From Usnea hakonensis (taxonomy: Eukaryota > Ascomycota > Lecanoromycetes > Lecanorales > Parmeliaceae), in the NCBI GenBank assembly GCA_013423325.1, contig BLJB01000485.1:2137-15506 (forward strand): a DNA stretch of 13,370 bases, read 5' to 3'. Below the pieces are notes generated by a model. It ran no database searches. It saw nothing but the letters and a program-made list of their open reading frames with translations, and was not told the DNA's origin. The position numbers were made by a program, and so were the translations under genes. Shown piece by piece: positions 1 through 8,974 of the stretch. Within the stretch, counting starts at the first letter, position 1. Each line of letters starts with the position of its first letter.

Positions 1-94
1 TCCGGGGCTCTTTTGGTCTTTTAGCCTACCGGTTAGCGGTACTACCACCCGCATGCCGTGACACTCGCTAAGCCCTATGAGACTCTATGAACTT
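1..94. other. Left flank with normal dinucleotide use
   Basis: This stretch still contains CpA and TpG (for example around 47-62 and 76-90), unlike the following 6 kb. It probably lies outside the strongly RIP-mutated block. No gene is visible in it. The true edge could be anywhere between about 90 and 120. Confidence 0.4.
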
Positions 95-2520
95 CTAGCC
101 CTATAAGGCTATAAAGGAATCCATAATAAAAGATCTATATACTTAAAGTAGACTATTAGAACTATTCCTATAAAATAGTTTCTAATCTACTATTCTATAA
201 TATATATAAAAAATAATAATCTAACTATACTAAGACTATAGACCTTACTAGATTATATCGAGTAAATAATTTAACCTATAATTAGTTAGAAGCTATACTA
301 GATAATACGGCTAAAAAGTAGGATAATAAATTCTATCTAAATAAGAAGAAATACTATAATTTAATTCTATCTACTACTTATAGTAGAGAGGACGTTTTTA
401 TCGATCTTCTTATAATACTAGATAGCCCGAATTTTACTACTAAAGTACGATATTTATATATTAAAAATATATATAGAATAATTACTAAGAGGATCCTTAA
501 ATAAATCGTATTAATCGATAACTTCTAAAGATATCTTACTAAGCGATTCTATAGCGGTTTTCTTATAGAAAATAACGCTATATTTAATATAAATACTTAG
601 AAGCTCCTTCTTTTTATAGTCGTTAATATTACTAATACGAATAAGTCCTTCCCGGTTACTTTCTTATTTATAATATTCGAATCCGAAGCTATATTTAACT
701 ACTTCCTCGATATATTAAAGGAAAAGATATTTAATAACTACTTACTTCTAAAAGTTAGCCTTTCGGACTAAGGAAAAGGCTATATTATCTCGCTCTAAAT
801 ATAACTTCCTAATTACTAGATCTAGCTATATAGCTAGTATACTATTTAGAATATTAGGAGTAGAGTTAATAAATTAAGAAGAGGATATCTAATAAAGCGA
901 CGAGATAAGATTTCTAATATTAATTAAAATTAGATTAAATATAAAGACCCTTTATAGCTATTAAATTATTATTAGGCCTTATTTAATCTTCTTTATAATA
1001 TTAATAAAGAGTATTTCTATAAGAATTAGGATCCTAAAGAGGCCTTAATAATTAGATATCTTACTAGAAATAATCGAAACCTAGGATCTTACTCTATTTA
1101 GCGTAATAAGGATATATATCCTATTTTTAAAGCGATCTTAAATTCGTAAAAATTACTATAGAATATTATCCGGGATATATATTTAAAGTTTAAAAGATAG
1201 TACTATTTAATTCGGAAAAAGATTAAGACTTCTTATATCGATTATCTTAGAGGTATAGATCTAATAGCCTTTAGTATTATTATTAGAAGGATTACTATTT
1301 AGACTATTAAAAAGGTTAATTCTAAGTAGATTACTACTAAGTAGTAGGCTACTAAGATTACTACTAATCTCGTATATATTCTAGAAGAAGGGCCTTATAA
1401 CTACTTTCTTATAACTACTTTTATACTCCCTTATCGATACTATTTATTTAGAGCCTATATTAAAGGCTTTTCTATTCTATTATCTCTTTTTTATCCTCGT
1501 TAGTAGATAGATAATATATCTACTCTATACGAATAGTTATTAAAGTATTATAATTAAATCCTTCCTCTAGACGAATTTAATCTATCTATATATTAAGATC
1601 TAGAAAGAAATATCTTTCTCGCTATAGCGGCTAGCCTTTAAAGTCTATATATAGCTCTACCTTATATATAGGCTAATTAGTTAGCTAATTAGCTTACTAC
1701 GTTCTAAGCTAATATTATAACTACTTATAAGACTCTATAATAATAACTTTAGAGTATTCTAACTAAGCTCCCCTAGCCTCCGCCTATAAGAAAGGCCTAA
1801 TAGGCTACTATACTTTAAGAGAAAAAGAAGTACGATAAAGCGAATATAAGAAAGCTTACTAATATTAAGATATCTAAAAAGAATACTATAAAACGTAATT
1901 AGAATACTACTAATAAGGTCGCTATTTTTACTTATAAAGTCTATATTATTAGAAGCTTAAATAGCTCTTAATTAATATCTAGCTCTTTTAATTTCTAGCT
2001 AGCCTTTAAACTACCCCCGCCTCTACTAATATTACTAGTACTAGTATTACTAAGCTTATAAGTAGCCTTTAGATAGCTATTATTACTACCCCCTTTAAAT
2101 ACGCTAGTACCGAAATAAGGTTAATCTAAAGGGAGTAAGAATAAGCCCTCTACTTTATTTATCTTAATTAATGAACCTCTACTATTATCTATTCTAGTAG
2201 TATTAGCGATAACTCGTTATAGCTAGCCGGTAAAAGAGAAGAAAGTATAGGAGTAGAAAAAAGAATATAGCTAGTTATAAAGATAATAGAGGCGATAGCG
2301 AAATAATAGTCTTAAGATAGAACTATTACTTCTAAAAAAGAAAAAGTCGAAGACGAATCTTATTAATATAATTAATATAGACGAATAGGAGTTATAGAAG
2401 TAATAATAATTATAGTTAATATTTATAGTAGAGGACTAATATCGTTAGAACTATAAATAAGATATCTAGAGTACTCTAAACTAGTATCTAGTCCGGCTAA
2501 TTCTTGAAAATAGTATTTTT
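91..2520 (+). pseudogene. MULE-type transposase relic (MULE domain plus SWIM zinc finger)
   Basis: A single frame (codons starting at 91, 94 and so on) reads through about 2.4 kb with only TAG and TAA as stops. Ignoring stops, it shows a MULE transposase in the usual order. Around 541-765 is the DDE-fold core, with text like SFPVTFLF, an FxSE-type segment (FESEA) and FNYFLDILKE. Around 751-850 follows SD-stop-GKGYI, then S-stop-YTI-stop-NI, matching the family's 'SDQ.KGL...CxWH...N' block after CpA loss. A SWIM finger lies at 1390-1460, followed by a PR-stop-stop segment where PRWW is usual. A Lys-rich tail follows (about 1820-1920 and 2320-2350). The stops fit TGG, CAG or CAA mutated by RIP. 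About 800 codons is a normal size for fungal MULE transposases such as the Hop type. The N-terminus, the C-terminal end (beyond about 1980 the frame is less convincing) and terminal inverted repeats could not be fixed. TpG depletion also removes TGA, so absence of TGA is not by itself evidence. The gene is certainly dead. Confidence 0.75.
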
Positions 2521-2996
2521 AAAGTATTTAGGCCTTATTATATCTTAGTCTTTTATCTTATAATATAGTTAATAAAGCTCTAGTAATAACCCTTTTATCT
2601 TATACTCTAGCTAATAGTCTTTTAGTAATAATCCTTTCTCCTTCTTCTTCTCCTCCTCTATAGTCCTTCTCCTTCGAATAGTACTAGCTAGTAAGAGTAG
2701 GAACTAAGTTTAAGCCCTAAATAAAACCTTACTATACTATATCTTCTATAGCTAGGGCTCGTATATAAAGATCTATCTATAAGTTAATTAGAGTATATTT
2801 CTAGTACGATTTAGCTATCTAAGGCGTAATATATAGGAAGTATAATTATAGAGCTCTATTATAACCGTTACTTATTTTTTTTTAGGATCTAATATCTAGA
2901 GATTCTATTAAATTTTTAGTAGGGTATCTTCTTTTCTCCTCTTTATACTCTATCTAGATACCTAGATACTATAATATTATCGATAATCTAATTATA
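2521..2996. other. AT-rich RIP-mutated DNA, no gene seen
   Basis: The same TpA-rich composition continues with stops in every frame. A pyrimidine-rich patch (CTTCTTCTTCTCC-like) lies near 2640-2665. No protein motif or clear terminal repeat of the neighbouring MULE was recognised. This segment was continuous with 5066 onward before the LINE inserted. Confidence 0.5.
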
Positions 2997-3009
2997 ATAA
3001 TAATTACTT
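2997..3009. repeat. Target-site duplication, left copy (13 bp)
   Basis: The 13 bases ATAATAATTACTT end directly before the tandem GGATT tail of the LINE and recur exactly at 5053-5065, beyond its other end. A perfect duplication in this size range is typical of target-primed reverse transcription. Confidence 0.85.
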
Positions 3010-3026
3010 GGATTGGATTGGATTGG
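3010..3026 (-). repeat. Pentanucleotide 3' tail of the LINE
   Basis: On the + strand GGATTGGATTGGATTGG is a pentamer repeat; on the element's own strand it reads as repeated CCAAT. Its place between the coding remnant's 3' untranslated part and the target-site duplication is that of a LINE tail made of short tandem repeats in place of poly(A). Confidence 0.75.
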
Positions 3027-3276
3027 AATTCATACTCGTGTCTATCTAACTATGTGAAAGATAATTATGGGAATCTCTATAGCAATAGTATAAGGAAAAC
3101 CTTCGTAGTATTACTACTACTAGGGTAAAAAACCTTACCGTACTCCTACTTATCTCTGCGGTTCTAAGTCTATATACCACCTTCGGCTACTACCGCTCGG
3201 TACCCTCTGCGCTCGTGCCCCTCCACCTTCTCTGTATTAATATTAGCGCCCCTTAGGCCGCTCCCCCCCCATATAA

Positions 3277-5052
3277 CTAGTCTTTTGCTATAGAATACTG
3301 GCCTAATAGGCCAGACTAAATCAGCTATCTGGTTGACGCCCTCGCCCCCCTTAGGGTAGTTAGCATTCTCCGTAGGTCACTAGTTCCCGCGGATTCCAGA
3401 AGTGCTGGTCTAGATTGTCCTAGCCTCGGATAGAAGATAAGGATATATTTAGTATCCTGTTTTAGCCAGCCGCATTCGCAGCCGGCTATATAGATACCCG
3501 GGACCTTGCGACGGAAGAGGAACTGTGCCAGCCCGATCTTCTCTATTCGCATCTGGATCAGGGCGGAGCTTTCGGCTTTTACGAGGTTATAGTAAAGTAT
3601 TCTCCTCGTCTTCTAGTCTTTAGGACCCTAAGCTGGTATCCTCTCATCTTCGGATATACCCGTACGATAGCCTTCCCATAGGGTGTACCAGGCTGTGTCA
3701 CCTCAGCCCCGTACTCTTCCTCTTATTACTTCCGTCTCCTTCCTTTCTCTCTTCCCTACGTCGTGTTGCTCCCACCCTCTCCTAGGGAGGGCCCCCTCGG
3801 CCCACGAGCTCTTCTCTATCGCAGGTACCGGAGGTACTTTTACCCTACGACCTCGCTTCCCCCGGAGTGCTCTGCGGATACGTGCGTTTCCGATTTTCGT
3901 GACCTCGTACACGCCCCTAAGGGCTTGGTAACGGAGGACCGCTAGGTCTAAAGAGACTTATATAGGGGGAATACCCGTCTCTACTTCTAGTTCCCTAGTG
4001 CTTGTCGCCTTATACGCTCCCGAGACGTGTCTTAGATACTTATTCTAGGTTATCCCTAGCTATCTCCCCGGTGTCTTTATCGCTCCTCGCGTACCCGCCG
4101 GGTTATACTAGATAGCCGCCGCGTATATTATCGCCGGTCGAATAATAGCCTGGTATACTATACGTACTCGGTTTAGAGTTATTCCCTATATCGAGGCCGC
4201 CGTTATCGATAGCGCGAGGTATTGGGACGCCATCTTGGCCTTTACCTTCTTGAGGTAGGGGCCCCACCTTAATTTTCCATCCACGTATAGGCCTAGTACC
4301 CGTATACTACCCTTTGGCTCTATAATGGTCGCTCCTAGATCTACTACGGCTTTTATATTAAAGCGCTTTAGTCTTCTAGTAAGGTGGACTAGCTCGTACT
4401 TCTTAAGGGCGAAAGTTGCTCTATATATCTTCGCCCACTTTAGGTATACCTCGTAGGCTATCTTAAGCGTTACATAATTAGCTTCCGTACTCTTCCTATA
4501 TACTAGTAGATAGATATCGTCAACGAAGCTACCGACTTAGAGGTTTAGCCTTAGCTTCGAGTACTCCTCGATAAGCGGTGCGTTAAAGAATAGGAATAGT
4601 ATAGGGGATACCGGGGACCCCTATAGGATCCCCGTCTCCGCTAGTTCTACCTCGCTTGTTTTCTACCCTAGCGTTATTGACGTTACTCTTTCTATAAGGA
4701 AGCTCGACGTCCAGTTTACTATCTAGGGGGGGACCCCCTTAGATTTAAGGTTATAGAGAAGCCGCTCGTAGGACATATTATCGAATACCCCCGCTACGTC
4801 TAGAGAGAGTAGGCTGGCTATATACTACTTACCGCTACCCTATACCGTATATACTACGTTAACTATTATTTCTAGGGCTATCGCGGTGGACCGGCCTCTC
4901 CGTGCGCCTATCTACTCCGGGGGGAGGAGGTTGTGTTTCTCTGCATAGTCGCTAAGTCTCTTAGCTACGACTGTCTCTAGAGCCTTCCCCAGCGTACTTA
5001 GTAGGGCGATCGGCCGGTACGACTTTGGTTCCGAGTAGTCGTCTTTGCCCGG
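3277..5052 (-). pseudogene. LINE reverse transcriptase and C-terminal zinc-knuckle relic
   Basis: One frame of 592 codons without a net frameshift, starting inside the ORF at the truncation point. In order: the RT entry block (SYRPIALLSTLGKALE, about 4970-5030); GAR-x-GRST (about 4880-4910); the SLDVAGVFDNMSYERLLYNL block holding the first catalytic Asp (about 4750-4800); stop-GSPVSPILFLFFN where QGSP is normal (about 4590-4625); and the catalytic FVDD box (4513-4527). The thumb follows (GLYVDGKLRW, about 4260-4290), and after that a C-terminal part with the RRKVPG and CECG segments (about 3460-3510). Roughly 18 in-frame stops, nearly all TAG or TAA at Trp/Gln positions plus one TGA near 3700, show RIP. 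In the C-terminal CCHC-like knuckle the expected His and last Cys read Tyr. Open pieces at 3325-3552 and 3703-3912 are fragments of this frame and not separate genes. The domain before the RT is missing. Confidence 0.85.
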
Positions 5053-5065
5053 ATAATAATTACTT
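5053..5065. repeat. Target-site duplication, right copy (13 bp)
   Basis: Exact copy of 2997-3009, immediately outside the truncated 5' end of the LINE. The base before it differs between the two sites (A on the left, G on the right), and so does the base after it, so the duplication is exactly 13 bp as seen. Confidence 0.85.
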
Positions 5066-5157
5066 AAAGCTTATAGTACTTATATATTTTTATCTTAAAA
5101 GCTAAGTAGTATTATATAGTTAGAAATTAATATTTTAGTTAGGAGTATTAATATTCT

Positions 5158-5540
5158 TAATATAGATTTTCTAGTATCTAATAATATCTTTTTTTATATT
5201 CCCTATACTTATATATAACTCTAATATTATATAAGATACTCTTAATAATCGATATTATTACTACTAAAATCTAACTCCGTACTAAAAAAGGTTTATCTTC
5301 TCTACTTTATTCTCTACTCCGAGTTTTTTAATATATTCCCTTAGATTATTAATACTATTAATATAGGCTATCTAGTATTTAATAAAGGCCTTTTCTAGGC
5401 TCTCTATATTTATATAAGACTCTAATATAGTACGAGATACTTCTAATCGTCGACGTTACTATTATTAAAATCTAACTTTATACTAAAAATAGATATCTTT
5501 TCTACTCCGCTCTCCGCTATACTCTCCGCTATTATCTCCC
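5158..5540. repeat. Two diverged copies of a roughly 200-bp tandem unit
   Basis: Copy one begins near 5158 and copy two near 5359 (offset about 201). Shared landmarks in the same order are TAATATAG then CTAGTAT-TAATAA, CTCTAATAT, then GAGATACT or AAGATACT, ATTAAAATCTAACT or ACTAAAATCTAACT, TACTAAAAA, and TCTACTCCG. Many differences are C/T or G/A, as expected from independent RIP. The ends are approximate because the alignment was made by eye. Confidence 0.6.
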
Positions 5541-5566
5541 CCCCTCTCTCACTATAACTATAGTAC

Positions 5567-5617
5567 TAGTACTAGGCCTAATATAGTACTAGACTTAATA
5601 TAGTACTAGGCCTAATA
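5567..5617. repeat. 17-bp tandem repeat, three copies
   Basis: TAGTACTAGGCCTAATA occurs at 5567-5583 and 5601-5617. A middle copy at 5584-5600 differs by two transitions (GG to GA and CC to CT, giving AGACTT for AGGCCT). It is directly followed by an A8 run. No function is evident. Confidence 0.85.
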
Positions 5618-5946
5618 TAGAAAAAAAAGGGGGTTAAGAGAAAGTAGAGCTTATACGAGATAGAAACCCCCTTGTAGCTATTAGTCCGATAAGTATTAGA
5701 GGGAGGAGAACCCTTCTCTCTTATTAGATTTAGCGATAGATCTAGACCCCCCTAGTAGCTACGTATCTATTAAGGTATTTAGGGGGGTAACGGTTCGATT
5801 TCTACTTATAACTACTAAAATCGGGTTAGCCTAATTTTTTTAGAAGGAAATTTTAGAAGTTACCTTTTAACCGCTACGCTACGATAGCTTCTATAACGAG
5901 ACTCTATTTTCTATATAATTTAATTTTCTCGGAGTATAAGTAGTAA

Positions 5947-6085
5947 TTACTATTTATACTATAACGACTACTTATACTATAACGACTACTTATACTATAA
6001 CGATTACTTATACTATAACGACTACTTATACTATAACGACTAACTACTATTTATACTATAACGATTAGCTACTACTTATACTCGT
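5947..6085. repeat. 18-bp minisatellite, about seven copies
   Basis: The core TTATACTATAACGA starts at 5954, 5972, 5990, 6008 and 6026, an exact 18-bp period. A sixth copy follows at 6051 and a broken one at 6076, both 25 bp after the copy before. The unit is about ACTTATACTATAACGACT. It lies at the right end of the RIP island, just before normal CpA/TpG content returns near 6095, so it may mark the terminal part of an older element. That role is inference. Confidence 0.85.
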
Positions 6086-6095
6086 TCCTACTATA

Positions 6096-6763
6096 CTTGT
6101 AATACTCCCAAATCCATACTTTCAGGCCTCACCAAAAACCATGCTAAGCCGGGTCATCGTTTATCCGAAGTGTGCGGTGCGGCCGGAGTGTGCGCTCCCA
6201 GGACCTTCCGGCCAGTCAAACTCTCACCCAGACTTTATATCCTAGGCTTTGAGAGCCTCGTCGAAAAATTTGATAGGACAGAGAAAGTGGAGTGCAGTCC
6301 ATTTGTTCTCCTAAAAGGCGAAACGACCAAATATGTACGCAAAATTGCATCACCTTTCAGCGCAGGTAATGAGCCTTAGCCGGGCACCACCAGACGGTGA
6401 TAGGGCGGAGAACGGTGACGCAGTGTCATTCGCCCCCCATTAACAGCCTGGATACAATCGACTGGTACCAATGGATCGTGAGGGTGGGAAGGATGATGTA
6501 TTTTCTACTATAGATAATACCACCTAAATACTACTACTGACTAAGCACTAATACCACCCGAGGAAGCCTCCTACCACCCAAATCAGGAAACCACATCCAC
6601 GGATACCCCTCCAATATTTGTAATGTTAAGGAACGGTACGCCCTCCCGTCTGAAGAATTATTTTTTAATCCCGTCCCTCACAAACACCCCTTTCGCCTGT
6701 GTTCTCGCGTTCCATTGACATATTTACCGAGCCGAGTGACCCTTCCAGATCCTACCTTCACGA
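6096..6763. other. Intergenic DNA left of the membrane-protein gene
   Basis: CpA and TpG are back to normal, so this is outside the RIP island. A 69-codon open frame at 6170-6379 has no recognisable motif and no gene-like context. Repeated short TAATACCACC-like words occur at 6510-6580. The final 100 bases should contain the promoter of the downstream gene, but no clear TATA or other element could be picked out. Confidence 0.4.
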
Positions 6764-8069
6764 ATGTTCAGCATGGAAGACTACGATATTATCCTATTAG
6801 TCTTCTCTATCGTCGCAATCGTGGTAATGGCGCTAAGGATTTGGGCAAGGAAAATACAGAAAAGCTCTTTTGAGCTAAGCGACTATCTTATAGTACTGGG
6901 GCTGGTAGACAAGCTCTCACACCTTAGTTTTCAGGCTTCTAATGGCACCTAGGCATGCACACTGACTAATAATGTACTATACTGTGGTAAGCCCTACTGC
7001 AGTACAGTCTTTAAGTAACAAGGGTTCGCTGAAACTTTGTAGTTGGTCCATATGACCAGAATGGTGACTCAAGACACGCTCACATCGTGAGTCGTCATAT
7101 TTATGATACCAAGAATTGAAGACTGATCCCGAACATGCTGTTTATGCACAATTTCCGCTCTGGTGGAGTGCAATGGCCATCATCCGATCTTCAATCATCT
7201 TCCTCTACGTCCGTATCTTCCCCATGCGCTGGTTCCGCCTTACCTGCTACGCCATTTTGATCCTCAACGCTGTTTCTTTTGTCGCCATGTTCGGCTACCT
7301 TCTGGATGTCTACATCATCGCCAAAGAATGTCAAAAGTTCAGTCAAGCCGCCTGCAATAAGTCTGCGGAGTATAGTCACATTTGCCTTGTCATGTCGTTG
7401 AGTTTGAATCTTCTGTTGGACGTTGTGGTCGTGATTCTGCCAGTCCCTACACTTTGGCGTTTGCAGATACCAATCAGCAAGAAGATGATGCTGAGTGGGA
7501 TGTTTAGCCTGGGTATTATGTACGCTTTGATTGTTCTTTGCCTAAAATGTTGTCTTTGCGTATCGCAGTCTTGGTGTTGGCTAATATGTTACCTTAGAAT
7601 TTGCGCTATGACCGCTTTTCGACTACAAGTCTCCGTTGTATACCTATCGGATAATCAACAAGGCATGGCCTCCGATATCCTGGCATATTTCGAGCCGTCC
7701 ATTGGCACCATCACCGCCTGCCTTCCTGTTTTGAAACCTGTCTTCAACAAGGCTCGCCACGTAATCCAAAGGATTAGCGGCAGGCTAGCCATGAGACGCT
7801 TCTTGGAGTCTGGAAACATTCCTATCGTCATGCGAGTGAGTCAGATGTGGAACTCAGTGTCTGCGCAACGTGCTGAGAGGGACGGGGAGCACTCGATCGT
7901 CGCGATGGAGGACTGGAGAAGGGTTCAGACTGAGATTGGGTCCACGACTCAAGGGGAGAGACCTGAGGGGGGGAATTTGCCCGATAATCTGCCCAATATA
8001 CATGTGCAGAAAGATATTCGCATCGAGATCACCTCCGACGATGACCGAATCGGCGCGCAAAATGTGTAG
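6764..8069 (+). CDS. Fungal rhodopsin-domain (PTH11-like) integral membrane protein, five inferred exons
   Basis: Best model: exons 6764-6904, 6953-6986, 7043-7086, 7122-7519 and 7598-8069, giving 362 residues. Helix 1 is residues 8-24, then a basic stretch and the family's SDY segment (39-41; usually DDY). Helix 2 spans the exon 1/2 junction; a GDSRH segment (62-66) recalls the usual G-G-x-G-x-H. Helices 3-7 lie at about 85-105, 111-136, 158-180, 190-215 and 230-255. FLYVRIF, FSLG...FRLQV and ITACLPVLKP are family hallmarks. The last 100 residues are a hydrophilic cytoplasmic tail. Such proteins sit in membranes; some relatives (PTH11) are proposed receptors, but the ligand here is unknown. 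Introns of 48, 56 and 78 nt have CTAAT- or CTGAA-like branch sites. The 78-nt intron (7520-7597) is a multiple of three without stops, so a naive reading keeps 26 extra codons that break the helix-6 motif. Weak point: the exon 3/4 junction needs either a 35-nt GTGAGT...AG intron (7087-7121), a 50-nt intron from 7064 to 7113, or a one-base deletion. In the last case it is a pseudogene. The donor at 6905 (GTAGAC) is also weak. Confidence 0.75.
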
Positions 8070-8509
8070 GGGAAGAATCTGGGATTTCATGGGGCTAGAG
8101 TACTGGGAGAGTGCTCATATCTGGCATCTGCAGGTGAGGGACTTGGTTTGCGATCTTCTGTAGCGATTATTGTGCCTGTTACCTGTCTTTATCATCGTAT
8201 CAAATGGGCATGCTACGGGGGAGTCTTGCAGTTAATCAATCCATCGTTCAAAGATTCACCTGCTACCATACCATGATTCAGTCAAGAGAACCTCCCGGCA
8301 TTCCGAAATTGTCCTACGGAGTGACCCATCCTGGATTGATCAAAGTACAACGCTGAACGACTGAATCAAAGCATAACAAGAACTAAGCTTTGAAGGAACT
8401 TCGCGCTCATCCCATCCCTTTCAACCAAGCTAAAATTGTCTTTGACGGTAAAAAGACGATCGTAACAGCGCCTTGATTTGCCGTTTTTTCGCCATTAGTA
8501 ACCAAGTCA
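8070..8509. other. 3' flank of the membrane-protein gene
   Basis: No coding frame of note. It presumably contains the 3' untranslated region and polyadenylation signals, but no specific signal was identified. Confidence 0.4.
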
Positions 8510-8870
8510 CTTTCAACCCCCACCTCCATCGGCACAAACAGAACTTCCACCGCAAATGACGCCACCAAATGCGACCTCACAACCCCACCAACTCTACAGT
8601 TATAGCCTAGTAATCAATTCCCTCCTCCACCCTCACTCTCCATCAACACCTCCCCATATAAATCCACACTCCCCTCTCTTCAAACACCTCACATCGACCC
8701 ACACCCCCCCCTCTCCAAACAACCAAAGACTCCTCCCCCCAGCATTGCCACCCTCCGCCAAAACCCACACTATCCCCTCCCCCAAATCCCCCATCCCAAA
8801 ACCATCAAACCCCCCCACGAAAAACAACTACCTCCCCGCGCACCAACAATTCACTCCAATCGTATGAACC
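8510..8870. other. C/A-rich, G-poor strand-asymmetric tract
   Basis: The + strand is dominated by C and A with many C runs (for example around 8705-8715, 8735-8742, 8775-8800 and 8808-8818) and hardly any G. A 103-codon open frame here gives only a low-complexity Pro/Ser/His/Thr peptide, and the opposite strand a Gly/Val one. Both are best explained by composition and not by selection on protein. No homology was recognised. Confidence 0.7.
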
Positions 8871-8974
8871 AACGCACAAGATATCCGGTGATGCAGTACC
8901 TCTGCGGTGGTGGTTTGAGGTCTATATATAGCACATGGATGATATGATATGAAGGTGCAGTTGAGATAAAGGTT

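Larger units (their letters stand above)
3010..5052 (-). mobile_element. 5'-truncated non-LTR retrotransposon (LINE), about 2.04 kb
   Basis: The element is defined by three agreeing signals. There is a perfect 13-bp direct duplication on both sides. At 3010-3026, the 3' end on the - strand, is a short tandem repeat (CCAAT-type pentamer, about three and a half copies) acting as tail. One reverse-transcriptase frame runs from the very first base at 5052. The 5' part, including any endonuclease domain and ORF1, is absent; 5' truncation is the usual outcome of incomplete target-primed reverse transcription. The host DNA on both sides is the same AT-rich sequence, so the LINE came in after or independently of the older elements. 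It was then RIP-mutated itself. The domain style resembles fungal Tad1/I-group LINEs; clade assignment needs a tree. Confidence 0.85.
5066..5945. other. AT-rich RIP-mutated DNA with repeats, no gene seen
   Basis: Continuation of the AT-rich DNA into which the LINE jumped. All frames are closed at short intervals and no protein motif was recognised. It holds two diverged copies of a roughly 200-bp unit, a 17-bp triplicate, a possible 80-bp duplication (C-rich starts near 5666 and 5746) and weak tRNA-like boxes, each listed separately here or in the findings. Confidence 0.5.
95..6095. other. RIP-mutated, transposon-derived AT-rich island
   Basis: Over about 6 kb CpA and TpG are almost missing while TpA is extremely frequent, and CpG (TCG, ACG, GCG) persists. 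This is the expected footprint of fungal repeat-induced point mutation, which converts CpA to TpA on either strand; loss by CpG methylation would instead remove CpG. Two transposon relics are recognisable inside (a MULE transposase and a LINE), each broken mostly by TAG/TAA at places where Trp or Gln is expected. Composition is uneven. The LINE (3010-5052) keeps more GC than its flanks, and its 3' part (about 3010-3920) keeps more CpA/TpG than its 5' part. Seen directly: the dinucleotide bias and the stops. Inferred: RIP as the cause. Exact CpA/TpA indices were not computed. Confidence 0.9.

Noticed and set aside
60..3000. Terminal inverted repeats of the MULE
   Set aside because: A loose match between the left end (AGCCCTATAAGG, AAGATCTATATA) and 2750-2785 was noticed, but it is too short and A/T-driven to support element ends.
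3325..3912. Two short - frames as independent genes
   Set aside because: Both are in the same frame as the LINE reverse transcriptase and are stop-free remnants of its C-terminal part.
5500..6100. Segment considered as an LTR
   Set aside because: No second copy, no primer-binding site and no gag/pol remnant nearby.
6170..6379. 69-codon + frame
   Set aside because: No recognisable motif, no neighbour or codon evidence, and a length that chance allows.
8556..8867. 103-codon + frame rich in Pro, Ser, Thr and His
   Set aside because: It follows directly from the C/A-rich composition; no domain, no intron logic, and the opposite strand is open too.
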